Below are positions 7,887 through 16,705 of a DNA stretch of 64,000 nt, piece by piece. The DNA lies in assembly GCA_029228645.1 (NCBI GenBank), contig JAPTHR010000007.1:111533-175532 (forward strand), written 5' to 3'. This stretch comes from Gammaproteobacteria bacterium Milos-ODIII6. Lineage in GTDB: Bacteria > Pseudomonadota > Gammaproteobacteria > Chromatiales > Chromatiaceae. The position numbers were made by a program, and so were the translations under genes. The first letter of the stretch is position 1. The number at the start of each line of letters is the position of its first letter. The notes under the pieces are model-generated. The model was not told where the DNA came from. It worked only from the letters and a program-made list of their open reading frames with translations, and did not search any database.

Positions 7887-8678
7887 GTGAAGATAAGAAT
7901 CCTCGTTTGCCTGCTCGCCCTGCTGATCAGTTTCCCATTGTTTGCCGAGCAACTCGTCGAGCTTGAGAGCCCCCGTGGAGTCACCCAGAAGTTCCTGCTG
8001 ATTCAACCGGACAACCCGAAAGCGGCCGTCATCCTGTTTGCCGGCGGCAAGGGAGCACTCGATCTGCAGAAGGGACTATTCGGCCGGCCGGGTATGAATT
8101 GGGGCAAAAATAACTTCCTCGTGCGAACCCGCGAGGATTTCGCCAAACACGGTCTGATGGTGGCTACCGTCGATGCACCGTCCTCCCATCAGGGAAAGAG
8201 GGGGATGCTCGGCGGTTTCCGAAGCTCATCGGCACACGTGCAGGACATCGACGCTGTGATCACCAAACTGCGTGAATTTACCGATGTGCCGATCTGGCTT
8301 GTTGGCACGAGCCGTGGCACCGAGTCCGCCACCAACATCGCCATCGCATCGCAACAGCCGCCGCACGGGCTGGTGCTGACTTCGAGCATGACCGTCGGTG
8401 ATGGGAAAGGACAAGCCGTCACCGACTTTGGACTCAGTCACGTGAAAATTCCCACATTGATCACCCATCACGAAAACGATGGCTGCGCAAAAACCCGGCC
8501 CGGGGATGTTGGCCATATCAAAGCCGGGCTGGTCAATGCTGCCGTGGTGGAAGTGAAGATGTTCAGTGGTGGTCGGGAGCAATCCAAACCCTGTAATGCG
8601 ATGAGTCATCATGGTTACCTGGGCATCGAGGATGAAGTGGTCAACGAAATCGTTAGATTCGTACTCTCCAACTCGTGA
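7887..8678 (+). CDS. Exported alpha/beta-hydrolase
   Basis: From GTG 7887 the 263-residue product begins with a clean Sec signal peptide (KIR, then a Leu/Val/Ile core, cleavage after PLFA at residue 20). An AAAAGG sequence ~10 nt upstream supports this start over more upstream ones. The nucleophile elbow is GTSRG at 140-144 (Ser142), the acid is probably Asp198 in HHENDGC, and the catalytic His is His241 or His242 in SHHGYLG. Cys200 and Cys236 may form a disulfide. The fold looks like a dienelactone-hydrolase or esterase type enzyme in the periplasm; the substrate is unknown. The gene stands alone between long non-coding stretches. Confidence 0.85.
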   Translation: MKIRILVCLLALLISFPLFAEQLVELESPRGVTQKFLLIQPDNPKAAVILFAGGKGALDLQKGLFGRPGMNWGKNNFLVRTREDFAKHGLMVATVDAPSSHQGKRGMLGGFRSSSAHVQDIDAVITKLREFTDVPIWLVGTSRGTESATNIAIASQQPPHGLVLTSSMTVGDGKGQAVTDFGLSHVKIPTLITHHENDGCAKTRPGDVGHIKAGLVNAAVVEVKMFSGGREQSKPCNAMSHHGYLGIEDEVVNEIVRFVLSNS

Positions 8679-8698
8679 TTCCGGTTTGACAGCTGCAG

Positions 8699-8718
8699 CC
8701 CGGGAGCCTGTTCCCGGG
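8699..8718 (+). terminator. Possible weak hairpin terminator after exported hydrolase
   Basis: A perfect 7-bp stem (CCCGGGA/TCCCGGG) with a 6-nt loop begins 20 nt after the hydrolase stop. No T-run follows, so it is at best a weak or Rho-assisted terminator. The rest of the 287-bp gap to the next gene shows no coding signal. Confidence 0.3.
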
Positions 8719-8965
8719 GCATCGCTTGGCCTCTGGCGCGACATTGGCCGGATACCAACGAGGGCCGGCTTCCCGCCGGCTGTCGCCCCCTGCATCATGG
8801 TGGTCGTGATGCCACCTGAAAGGCCTCTTCACGCGAACCGGGCGGACGTCCCGACGGTGACCGCTGAAAAGCGATCTCTTTGAAAAATCGTTGATCCCTT
8901 TTTCAGCGCGACGAGCTTGCAAAGATGCAAAGATTCTCTTCAACCCCGGCAACGGATCCGTTCGC

Positions 8966-9331
8966 ATGGCCAAACTCGTTTTCAAACTGAAAGACGTGCC
9001 CGAACAAGAGAGCGACGCTATCCGTCGCCTCCTGGATGAACATGGTTTCGAATACTACGAGACCCATGCAGGCAATTGGGGCATCTCGGTTGCAGGGATC
9101 TGGGTGAACGACGATGAGCGGCACGCCGAGGCGCGCGCGCTGATCGATGCGTTTCAGATAGAACATGCCAGGCAGATGCGCGCCGCTTACCGGGAGCAGT
9201 GCCACTCAGGCAAGGCGGAAACGATCATTCAACGGTTTGTGCGCAATCCGCTGCGTTTCGTTCTGTATTTACTGTTTGCCGCCTTGATTGGCTATTTCTC
9301 GCTGGCGCCCTTCTTCGAGCTGGGCCAGTAA
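8966..9331 (+). CDS. DUF6164-like small membrane protein
   Basis: The 121-residue protein begins at ATG 8966 (MAKLVFKLKDVPEQESDAIR). The N-terminal ~85 residues are soluble and resemble a small alpha/beta ferredoxin-like domain (LVFKLKDVPEQESDAIRRLL, GNWGISVAGIWV). A single membrane span follows near the C-terminus (residues ~97-117, FVLYLLFAALIGYFSLAPFF). It matches my memory of the DUF6164 family, which has no known function. Because the span is C-terminal, most of the protein probably faces the cytoplasm. It has no close same-strand neighbour. Confidence 0.75.
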   Translation: MAKLVFKLKDVPEQESDAIRRLLDEHGFEYYETHAGNWGISVAGIWVNDDERHAEARALIDAFQIEHARQMRAAYREQCHSGKAETIIQRFVRNPLRFVLYLLFAALIGYFSLAPFFELGQ

Positions 9332-9664
9332 GCAATGGCAAAAGCCGATCTCTGTTTGCGTTTCCCGATGATCAGCAATAGGAGGCTGGCGGGATACTTT
9401 CCGGCCCTGATCATCGACTACCCGCAGACCCGGACGGAGCAACAGATAAAAGCTGGAGATGGTGGAACCTTGTTGTAGGACTCAAACACGCCAGTCGAAG
9501 CTGGCGGTCCGGCCTTCCTTTTCGCGGTACTTCCGCTTCTGGCCGAAGTGGGAAACGCAAAGGCCGCCACGATCGGCGGCCCTTGATGCCGAATACTGGC
9601 TGAAGCGGCAAGCAGATTCATCCGCAGCGACAGGACGCCTGCGAACACTGCGATTCGATCCGCA
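9332..9664. other. Non-coding gap of 333 bp between convergent genes
   Basis: No supportable gene is seen. It contains a GC-rich hairpin, GGCCGCC (9562-9568) with GGCGGCC (9575-9581), flanked by AA upstream and TT downstream, which could act as a weak bidirectional terminator between the converging DUF6164-like and cytochrome genes. Short open frames on both strands look like shadows without ribosome sites. Confidence 0.5.
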
Positions 9665-10381
9665 TCACTCCGGCAGCGTCGTCAGATGACTCATGATATC
9701 GACCACCACCTGCCGCTCGAGGGCGCGCAGCGCTGGCATATCAGAGTCCGGTTGGCCGTTGAGAATCTTGTGCATGACCTCCCAGGGGTTGCCCATCTGT
9801 TTGCCGAATGACTTCATGCCCTTTGGCTGCTTGCCATCCCGGCCGTGGCATTGGGCGCACATCGTGTTGTAGTAGGCCGCGCCCTTGGCCATGTCGCCGC
9901 CAAGCGGCTTCTTGCTGGCCCGATCGACGTAATTGTCCATGTTCACTTGGCCGGCGTTGATGAATGTCGCGAGGTCCTGAAGGTCGGCATCCGACAGTTT
10001 GTCGCCGTACCCATGCTCCGGGGCCTTCAACAATGCAACGATTTCATCGGCATTGCGGCCTGCAGCGCCATCGATCCCCTTGATGCCAGTCGCATGTTTG
10101 CCCGACTTGTACGCCCCATTCGCCCCCTGGTAATCCCAGCCATGACACTCTTTGCAGCGCCAATTGCTCTGGGGTTTGGACGCATATTTTCCATTCGCCG
10201 GATAAAGCGGATGCATGTTGTCGGGCGCCGAAGCGCCAATCATGGCATACCACTTGTCGTAGAGCTGTCCCCCTCGCGCCTTCGAAGATTCGGTCTCGGC
10301 GTAGGCGGTCGAGACACTGAGGGAGACACCGAGCACAAGGCTCATTACCCCCAAACCAAGCATTTGAAATTTCGTTGTCAT
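9665..10381 (-). CDS. Periplasmic diheme cytochrome c
   Basis: From ATG 10381, preceded by a strong GGAGGGGGAAG ribosome site, the 238-residue product has a Sec signal peptide ending AYA. Two CxxCH heme-binding sites follow, CKECH (about residue 75) and CAQCH (about residue 177), one in each half. Each half has the cytochrome c class I pattern, with a C-terminal helix (DLQDLATFINAG; QVVVDIMSHLTTLP). A Met in the PDSDMPAL segment is a likely axial ligand for the second heme. Soluble diheme c-type cytochromes of this size shuttle electrons in the periplasm; in a sulfur oxidiser a sulfur-compound dehydrogenase is a possible donor, but no partner gene is adjacent. Confidence 0.88.
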   Translation of the reverse strand: MTTKFQMLGLGVMSLVLGVSLSVSTAYAETESSKARGGQLYDKWYAMIGASAPDNMHPLYPANGKYASKPQSNWRCKECHGWDYQGANGAYKSGKHATGIKGIDGAAGRNADEIVALLKAPEHGYGDKLSDADLQDLATFINAGQVNMDNYVDRASKKPLGGDMAKGAAYYNTMCAQCHGRDGKQPKGMKSFGKQMGNPWEVMHKILNGQPDSDMPALRALERQVVVDIMSHLTTLPE

Positions 10382-10797
10382 ATCTTCCCCCTCCGGATGT
10401 TTTTCGTGTTTGGGAAAATTGGCACTGCGGATTAGCGCGGCCAATCTTCTAAAAGTAGTCCACCAAGCAGGTCTTGGTCTGGAAAGATGGCATTGGATGT
10501 GCGTCCGCGAAGCTGGGGACCGCTCTGCGCCGTCGCTTGGTTAGCCGCACTGCCAATCAGCGGAAAGGCGGCTGCTGGCCGCACCTCGACCCGGCGAGAA
10601 GCCTCGACTCACGGAAACCGCCAAGCCTCTCGTGCTGGCCAACAGGCACTGCCAGCTCCCGTCAGGAATCGAAGGGGTGATCCGCAGCCACAGGCCCCTC
10701 TATACTGACGGCACCCGACTTCCGTTGTCGGCACCCGCCTCGGTGATTGAGATGACGGCTGTCCTCCAAGTAGCGTGTAAATCGTGAGGTATACAGG
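10382..10797. other. Non-coding region of 416 bp between divergent genes
   Basis: This stretch separates the divergent cytochrome c and mutarotase genes and must hold their promoters; I cannot place either confidently. Next to the mutarotase gene is GTGAGGTATACAGG directly before its ATG (ribosome site). A 9-bp direct repeat CGGCACCCG occurs twice around 10710-10735. No gene is supportable. Confidence 0.5.
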
Positions 10798-11703
10798 ATG
10801 GATATCACTGAGCTGAATCGTCGCTTCGGTATAGCCGGTCAATTGGCCTTTGAAACGGGTCCAGGTGATCTGGTTCAGGCCGTCGTCACATCGCTTAAGG
10901 CGAGCGCGACCATCAGCACCTACGCCGGTCAGGTGTTGTCTTTCCGGCCCGCCTCGGCAAAGGCTGATCTGCTGTTTGTCAGTGAAAAGGCTTACCGGCA
11001 GGCCGGCAAGGCCATCAAGGGCGGTATTCCGATCTGCTGGCCGTGGTTCGGATCGGACCCCAATGGGAACGGTGGGCCTGGACATGGTATGGCACGCACA
11101 AGCCAGTGGCGGGTCACGGGCAGTCGGCAGCTCGACAATGGCGATATCGAGTTGAAGCTGGGCTTTGCGATTGCGCCTGGGGCCTACGAATACTGGTCCG
11201 TGCCCTTGGCACTGGAGCTTGTAGTGACGGTTGGCGAGACGCTGTCGCTGGTCATGCTGACGACCAACGCCAGCGATTCGGCCGTGCAGTTGACGCAGGG
11301 ATTCCATACCTACTTCGCGGTCGGTGATATCGCCAAAGTCGATGTCGATGGGCTCGATGGTGTCGCCTACATCGACAAGCTCAACGATTCCGCGCAAGAG
11401 ATTCAATCCGGGCCTGTTTCGATCTCCGGCGAGGCTGACCGCATTTATCATGGACAGATCGGCGAACTGGCGATCGACGATGCAAGCCTCGGGCGCCGCA
11501 TCCACATCCAGCACGAGGGTAGTGCGAGTGCGGTTGTGTGGAATCCCTGGATCGACACAACCAAGGCGATGGCCGACCTGGATGACCAGGACTATGAGCG
11601 GTTTATCTGTGTCGAGACGGTCAATGCCGGTCCCGATATCGTTTCGCTCCCAGCGGGAGGACAGGCCCGAATTTCGGTGAGTTACCGGATAGAGTCACTC
11701 TGA
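10798..11703 (+). CDS. yeaD: D-hexose-6-phosphate mutarotase
   Basis: The 301-residue protein belongs to the aldose 1-epimerase superfamily branch that interconverts alpha and beta anomers of hexose 6-phosphates. Family signatures are clear: KAIKGGIPICWPWFG (residues ~67-81), GPGHGMARTSQW (~93-104) with the substrate-contacting Arg and His, LTQGFHTYFAVGD (~166-178), VWNPW (~247-251), and the catalytic-Glu region RFICVETVNAG. There is no signal peptide. AGG lies just upstream of the ATG. It stands alone, so its role is presumably in glycogen or glucose phosphate metabolism. Confidence 0.93.
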   Translation: MDITELNRRFGIAGQLAFETGPGDLVQAVVTSLKASATISTYAGQVLSFRPASAKADLLFVSEKAYRQAGKAIKGGIPICWPWFGSDPNGNGGPGHGMARTSQWRVTGSRQLDNGDIELKLGFAIAPGAYEYWSVPLALELVVTVGETLSLVMLTTNASDSAVQLTQGFHTYFAVGDIAKVDVDGLDGVAYIDKLNDSAQEIQSGPVSISGEADRIYHGQIGELAIDDASLGRRIHIQHEGSASAVVWNPWIDTTKAMADLDDQDYERFICVETVNAGPDIVSLPAGGQARISVSYRIESL

Positions 11704-11867
11704 TCGGCCCGCTTGCGGCGGTACCCTTTGGATGACAACCCAAGCCGATCGGTAGCCGCCTGATCCCGATCGATGCCTGATGCGGGCGGGCGGCATCGCT
11801 GCATCCGGGGCGCTGTTGGACTGCCTCGATCCAGGGTGGCCGGGTCCGGTTCGCTTTGGTGGTCGGC

Positions 11868-12764
11868 TCAATCGGAAGCTTTCCTGATCTCCCGCTTCAG
11901 TCGGTAGTACCGCTTGCTGTACCAGAGCTTTTTTCGGTTGGATTGGTTGGCCTGCCACAGATCCGGATCTTTCAAGATGCCGCAGGCGCGTTGCTGGAAG
12001 CCTCTGTTGATGGCTGCATCGGAAATATGATCACTGCCTGCAAAGCAGCAGGTCTCATAGAGGTCGACCACATCGGCGGTCAGGTTGGTGTGCTCGTAAC
12101 CCAACCAGTGGGTCACCTCGTGGAACATCAGCGCGGGCAGCTTACGATAGCGGTGCATGCCATCGACGTGCAGTGGTTTGCCGGTGAGGTGATCCTCGAT
12201 CAACGGCTCGCTGAGATTGAAAAAGTCGCGGTAGGTGGCTCGATCGAACTTGCGCGAGAGGAAGCCGCTGATGCGGTAGGTGTCGATCAGGATCTCGTTG
12301 TCGGCCCCGGGGGCCTCCGCGGGATGTGCCACCGCATAGGCAAAAGTCCGGTCCTCCACGCAACGCAGCACTTTACCGGAATCGTCATTCAGCAAATAGA
12401 TGAGACGGCGTGCGTTCTGCTCGTGATAGGGGTGCAGTCTGCCCATCGGCCCCAGACCGGCCATGCACTGGAGCCCCTGCTGCAAACCCGCCACGAGGTC
12501 GCTGGCAAGGCGGTGAAACCCAAGCTCTTCGCTGTTGTTGTCGTGATAGGGGTAGCTCTGGCATCCCTCGATCGTGATGCGGCCGCCAATCGTCAGGGCG
12601 GGGTGTCTGCCGGCGTTGATTTGATTCCATTCGGCAGGCTGCAGGGATTGCAGCGTTTCCTGGATGCCAGTGCCGAGATCGGGAATCGTGTCTGCGTGTG
12701 TGAACCTTGCCGCCGCCAGGACAAGGATGAAGTACAGACTGGTCCGGACTGAGCGAAGCAACAT
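11868..12764 (-). CDS. Exported protein with metzincin-type zinc motif, putative metalloprotease
   Basis: The 298-residue product starts with a signal peptide (hydrophobic core residues 8-19, likely cleavage near HA|DT). At 215-225 it reads HEVTHWLGYEH, an exact HExxHxxGxxH metzincin zinc-binding signature with the catalytic Glu216. Eight or more cysteines follow the signal peptide (Cys68, Cys100, Cys135, a CC pair and others), fitting a disulfide-bonded exported protein. I see no standard Met-turn and do not recognise a named peptidase family, so proteolysis is inferred from the motif. The minus strand is chosen over an equally long opposite frame because only it has a signal peptide and a catalytic motif. 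A TTGACA box lies upstream. Confidence 0.78.
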   Translation of the reverse strand: MLLRSVRTSLYFILVLAAARFTHADTIPDLGTGIQETLQSLQPAEWNQINAGRHPALTIGGRITIEGCQSYPYHDNNSEELGFHRLASDLVAGLQQGLQCMAGLGPMGRLHPYHEQNARRLIYLLNDDSGKVLRCVEDRTFAYAVAHPAEAPGADNEILIDTYRISGFLSRKFDRATYRDFFNLSEPLIEDHLTGKPLHVDGMHRYRKLPALMFHEVTHWLGYEHTNLTADVVDLYETCCFAGSDHISDAAINRGFQQRACGILKDPDLWQANQSNRKKLWYSKRYYRLKREIRKASD

Positions 12765-12807
12765 GCAGTCTCTTTCGAGCTCCCCGAAAGTGAAGATGTG
12801 TATACAA

Positions 12808-12835
12808 ACGATATACCATGTATCTCACTTGTCAA
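12808..12835 (-). promoter_or_regulatory. Possible sigma70 promoter for the metzincin-like gene
   Basis: On the minus strand TTGACA (12835-12830) is followed after 16 bp by TATCGT (12813-12808), about 45 bp before the start codon. The interval also contains an imperfect palindrome (GATACATGGTATATC, 12824-12810) that could be an operator. Confidence 0.4.
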
Positions 12836-12986
12836 ACGCCACCGTGTTCCTGGCGCCGCCCACCGGGATTGTCCTTCGTTTTTGTGTAGCCAGGCCCTTG
12901 CGCTCCAGGCGCTTCTGCACAGGGCTCATGCGAGCGCGGCATTCCGAAGATCGTGAGCGCGAGCCAAAAACATTGGGGGCCGGCGG

Positions 12987-13652
12987 CTAACGCAGCAGGC
13001 GTATTGTGTCGTACCAGGCCTGCGCCAATTCCCCGGTCTGGTCGGTATCGGTCATCACCGCGACCAGTGCCTCGTCGGGCGGGTCCTGGCCGAACAGCCG
13101 TCGGTAATCCTCGACCAGGTTGCGACGCTCGCTTACCCATTCCCCGCTCAGATCCTCGCCAGACTGCAACGCAAGCATCATCGCGTTGCTGGTGAAGGTG
13201 TTGGCCTGGGCTGTATCGCGCGGCAGCCGGTTGGCCCAGATGTAGTTGATCGAACGGGTCCTGAGCGGGAGCCAGTGAGGAAAGATCACATACACGCGCG
13301 CGGCGTAGTCGTCGCCCTGCTTCACCCGGGCATCGCCTTTCTCGAGGACCTTGTCGATCATCCAGCGCCACTCGAGTAAAGGCCATTCGGATGGGTCGAA
13401 TCGGAGTGGAAAGATCAGTCCGGAGGCGGTTCCCTCGGCTGTGGCACTGAGCACCTGCTGACCGTTGAGTTCGACCACGCGGTACTGCGTCCGACCCTCG
13501 AAGTGGCGCTCCTCGGTGCCGGGTGGCAGGCCCTCTTCGAAATCCGCGACCGGTAGCATGGCCTGCATCCCCGTCGCCGAGACAGATGCCAACGACAGCA
13601 GGATCCAGGCGGCTGCATTCTTTGCCCTTGCCGGCTGAAAGGTTCTGGTCAT
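12987..13652 (-). CDS. DUF3047 exported protein
   Basis: This 221-residue protein has an N-terminal hydrophobic signal (NAAAWILLSLASVSATGMQA). It is followed by the DUF3047 pattern: LEWRWMIDKVLEKGDARVKQ at ~93-112, then DDYAARVYVIFPH, RSINYIWANRLP and the C-terminal VAVMTDTDQTGELAQAWYD. The family is widespread in proteobacteria, predicted beta-rich and periplasmic, and has no assigned function. No gene lies directly upstream on the same strand; the upstream 345 bp appears non-coding. Confidence 0.88.
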   Translation of the reverse strand: MTRTFQPARAKNAAAWILLSLASVSATGMQAMLPVADFEEGLPPGTEERHFEGRTQYRVVELNGQQVLSATAEGTASGLIFPLRFDPSEWPLLEWRWMIDKVLEKGDARVKQGDDYAARVYVIFPHWLPLRTRSINYIWANRLPRDTAQANTFTSNAMMLALQSGEDLSGEWVSERRNLVEDYRRLFGQDPPDEALVAVMTDTDQTGELAQAWYDTIRLLR

Positions 13653-13997
13653 TGCTTTTGCCTTTGACTGCTGTTTCGATGTTTCAGTGAATCACTGGTG
13701 TGCCAAAAGTAACCGGTTCAGGCGGTGAACTCGAGCCTGCCGAAGACTATCTGGCGCCAGCGTCCTTCTGATTCGTCTGGAAGCAGAGTAGTAACAGGCA
13801 GTTCGCCGACGAGAATCAGCGAGCGGCTGGCCCGGCACAGGCGCCTTGGTATAGAGTCGATAACCGTTTGCCAAGGGCAAGGGCTCACGAAGAATGGAGC
13901 CCCCGCGGCGGTTGCCCAAAGCCTGCGCCTGCAACGGGCCTTGGCCAGGATTTCACATTTCCTTTTCACGATCGTTTCCCGTCGCCCGGCTCTGCCT
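13653..13997. other. Non-coding region of 345 bp between divergent genes
   Basis: An open frame from 13725 runs in phase into the SPOR-protein gene, but its residues are Arg/Ser-rich, unlike the coil that follows, and lack the Ala/Glu/Gln bias. I therefore place the gene start at ATG 13998. A minus-strand frame across 13718-13930 looks weakly protein-like but has no start signal. No gene is supported. Confidence 0.45.
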
Positions 13998-15872
13998 ATG
14001 AACTCTGACAAAGCTGCAAAACAGAAACTCCGGAAAAAGTTCGCACGGCTCAGCGATGAGGTCGCTGCGGTCAATCGGCGGCTCGATGAATGGCCGGACC
14101 CGGCGGCATCCGAGGCATTCCAGTTGCTCTCGCAGGATCGCCTGCAACAGGCTCGGCGCATCGATGAACTGGGCGACGCAATCCGTGGCCTGCAGGAAAA
14201 CCTGTCACGCCAGACCCATGAGGGAACGGCGCTCGCTGCATGCATCCGCGAGTTGGAGGCCTACGCCTCGGAACTGACCCAGTTCCGGCAGGAGCATGCG
14301 GGCAGGCTGACAAAACTCGGCCAGGATGTCGCCTCGGCCCAGCAACAGAATGCCCGCCTGGAACAGGTGACGACCGCGATCAGCGCGCGTAACGACGCTG
14401 TTGAGGCGAAAAACGAGGAGAAACAGCGCCACGATGATGCCCGGTTTGCCCGGCTGGAGGCCGCCGAAGAGGCCATGCAGGCGATTCGTGGGCAAGTCGG
14501 TGGGCTGCAAGACCGCATCACGGAGCTGCAGGCGTCGCAACAGTCGGCGCAACAACGGCTTGCGACCCTCGGCACCGACCACGGGGAAGACCGCTACCTC
14601 CTGGACGAACTGCGCAAGCGTATCGAACCGCTGGAGGCGCAGTTGGCCGGGCATGCCAGACAGGTCGAGGATCTCAGCGCAGAGCTGGCCTCTCTGTCGG
14701 AGGGCGTGCAGAGACTGGCGATACCCGACGCGCATCGCCGGCTCGACGACCTCGATACGAGAACCGACCGCCTGGAAAAATCCCAGGGTGAGCACCTGCA
14801 ACGCCTTGCGACCCTGGAAAAGAGAAACGACGGGCTGGATGAAAGGCTGAACACGGTTATTGCCGGGAACGAGGGGCTGGTCGATCGTATCCAGGCGCAA
14901 AACAGTGCCGGCGAAGAACTGCAGGAGCAGCTGCGGCGATTGCGGGCCGAATTCACTGAGTCGGTCGGCAATGCCAGGCGGCAACAGGAGCATCTGCAAG
15001 GCCTGGAGGTCCGGCTGTCGGAGTGGCAGCAGGCCCAGGAGGAGCAGGCCAAGGCCCTGGCGGCGCGCCAGCTCACGCAACTGAACGATACGGAGGATCT
15101 GCAGCAGCGCCTGAAACAGCGCTCAGTGCTCGGCCTGGTATTGCTGTTGCTGGTTGCCGCGATGCCCCTGTTTTTACTGCTCGAGCCTTACATGGACGGG
15201 GGCGAGGCGCGCTTGGCAGAACAGACCGAGGCGAAGGTGCTCCAGGCTCAGGCTGCCGACGACAGCTTGGCGCTGCGAAAGGAAGTCACCGGGATGCGCA
15301 CGGAGGTGGCCCGGCTGGGTGGCGCCCTGAGTGAACTCGATCGGCATGTCGAAGAACTCAATGCCGGTGTCGATCCGGACCTGCCCGCACAGTTCGCCGA
15401 ACTGTCCGATGCTGTGGCGGCGCTCGCGCGCGAGCGCCGCGACCAGCAACAGAAGAGTGCCGAGCTGCTGGCGTCGCAAACGCAGGTCGATGTGCGACTC
15501 AGGGCGCTTGCCGCGGACCTGGGGGGTGTGCAGGAGCAGCTTGCCCGCGCCGACCTGCTCGAAACCCTTGCCCAGGCCGGGAAGGCAAGACAATGGGAGA
15601 AGGCGCAACAGCTGGGTGCTTACACCCTGCAGCTCATGGGTGCTTACAAACGCGAGTCGCTGGCCAGGTTCATCCGGCGGCATGGATTGCAGTCGGACAG
15701 CGCTATCCACGTGTCCGAGTACCGGGGCAAGCGCTGGCACGTACTGCTATACGGTACCTTCGATTCCATCGCCGAGGCCCGGTCTGCGGCCCGGGAACTC
15801 CCCGAGGAGCTTGCGAACCAAAAGCCCTGGGTCCGTCAGATTCCGGAGACGGACGGCCTGTTTCCACTGTGA
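13998..15872 (+). CDS. DamX-like coiled-coil membrane protein with C-terminal SPOR domain
   Basis: The gene encodes 624 residues from ATG 13998. Residues ~1-365 form a very long cytoplasmic coiled coil dominated by Glu, Gln, Arg, Leu and Ala heptads. A single span follows (~374-395, SVLGLVLLLLVAAMPLFLLL), then a second, periplasmic coiled coil (~400-530). The last ~85 residues are a SPOR domain: YTLQLMGAYKRESLARFIRR at ~540, then a GKRWHVLLYGTFDSIAEARSAA block. SPOR domains bind denuded septal peptidoglycan, so a divisome or cell-envelope role like DamX is likely. The unusually long coil on the cytoplasmic side differs from E. coli DamX. The gene converges with lpxH. Confidence 0.85.
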   Translation: MNSDKAAKQKLRKKFARLSDEVAAVNRRLDEWPDPAASEAFQLLSQDRLQQARRIDELGDAIRGLQENLSRQTHEGTALAACIRELEAYASELTQFRQEHAGRLTKLGQDVASAQQQNARLEQVTTAISARNDAVEAKNEEKQRHDDARFARLEAAEEAMQAIRGQVGGLQDRITELQASQQSAQQRLATLGTDHGEDRYLLDELRKRIEPLEAQLAGHARQVEDLSAELASLSEGVQRLAIPDAHRRLDDLDTRTDRLEKSQGEHLQRLATLEKRNDGLDERLNTVIAGNEGLVDRIQAQNSAGEELQEQLRRLRAEFTESVGNARRQQEHLQGLEVRLSEWQQAQEEQAKALAARQLTQLNDTEDLQQRLKQRSVLGLVLLLLVAAMPLFLLLEPYMDGGEARLAEQTEAKVLQAQAADDSLALRKEVTGMRTEVARLGGALSELDRHVEELNAGVDPDLPAQFAELSDAVAALARERRDQQQKSAELLASQTQVDVRLRALAADLGGVQEQLARADLLETLAQAGKARQWEKAQQLGAYTLQLMGAYKRESLARFIRRHGLQSDSAIHVSEYRGKRWHVLLYGTFDSIAEARSAARELPEELANQKPWVRQIPETDGLFPL

Positions 15873-15932
15873 TCCCGGGCGTCTAGGCGCGACCCGTAGT
15901 AAACATCGGAGCCGGACCGCAGGCAGCGTTTT

Positions 15933-16664
15933 TCAGGGCCTGATTTCTTCCCGCTGCAGCTGAGTGCCGTCATCCACCCAGGCGGCCGCATGCTCCGCAT
16001 GCCATTCGTCGAGCACGTAGCGTTGCGCGGCGCTGCCATCCGCGAGCGGATGTTGGTGCACGGCCGGACGATGGGTATGCCCGTGGATAAGCTGAGCGGC
16101 GTGGTGGCGTTGCAGGAATTCGCGGATGGTCTGTTCGTTGGCGTCCATGATGTCCGCCGCCGTCATGGCAGTGACCTCGCCGCTGCGGCGACGGTACTCG
16201 GCGGCCAGGCGACGACGCGCGGCGAGTGAGCGGCGCAGGGCCAGCCACTGGAACAGCGGGTTGCGCAGCTTGCGACGCGCCTTCTGGTAGGCAAGGTCGT
16301 CGCTGCAGAGAAGGTCACCGTGCATCAGCAGGGTAGGCTTTCCGGCCACTTCGGTGAGATAAGGATCCGGCAGCAGGGTCGCGCCGGTCTCGCGCATGAA
16401 TCGCCTGCCCAGGAGAAAGTCGCGATTGCCGCGCTGGATCAGGACCTCGACGCCCCGGTCTGACAGCTTGCGCAGCGCGCTCCGGACACGCTCGGCAAGT
16501 GGGGCGTCGTCGTCGTCGCCGACCCAGGCGTCGAACATGTCCCCCAGGATGTACAGCTGATCCCCCGGATGGGGCCGCTCGGACAGGAAGCGCTCGAACA
16601 GGCGGGTTGTTTCCGGCCGGGACTCGGACAGGTGCAAATCGGAGATGAATATCTTGTCCGGCAT
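15933..16664 (-). CDS. lpxH: UDP-2,3-diacylglucosamine diphosphatase LpxH
   Basis: LpxH hydrolyses UDP-2,3-diacylglucosamine to lipid X and UMP, the fourth step of lipid A synthesis, at the inner face of the cytoplasmic membrane. The 243-residue protein shows the calcineurin-like metallophosphoesterase motifs in order: ISDLHLS (residues 7-13), GDMFDAWVGDD (~41-51), RGNRDFLLG (~78-86), MHGDLLC (~113-119) and HGHTHRP (~193-199). Length and motif order match E. coli LpxH. It diverges from the ydbH-like gene with only 41 bp between the start codons, so promoters must overlap. Confidence 0.95.
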   Translation of the reverse strand: MPDKIFISDLHLSESRPETTRLFERFLSERPHPGDQLYILGDMFDAWVGDDDDAPLAERVRSALRKLSDRGVEVLIQRGNRDFLLGRRFMRETGATLLPDPYLTEVAGKPTLLMHGDLLCSDDLAYQKARRKLRNPLFQWLALRRSLAARRRLAAEYRRRSGEVTAMTAADIMDANEQTIREFLQRHHAAQLIHGHTHRPAVHQHPLADGSAAQRYVLDEWHAEHAAAWVDDGTQLQREEIRP

Positions 16665-16705
16665 GTCGCGATTGTAACGACATCATCCCGGGTTATGCTG
16701 CCAGC

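Noticed and set aside
11856..12752. 298-residue open frame on the plus strand opposite the metzincin-like gene
   Set aside because: It has no signal peptide, motif or ribosome site, while the minus strand has a signal peptide and HExxHxxGxxH.
13725..13997. Upstream extension of the SPOR protein gene
   Set aside because: The frame is open but Arg/Ser-rich without the coiled-coil composition that starts at ATG 13998, so it is treated as non-coding.
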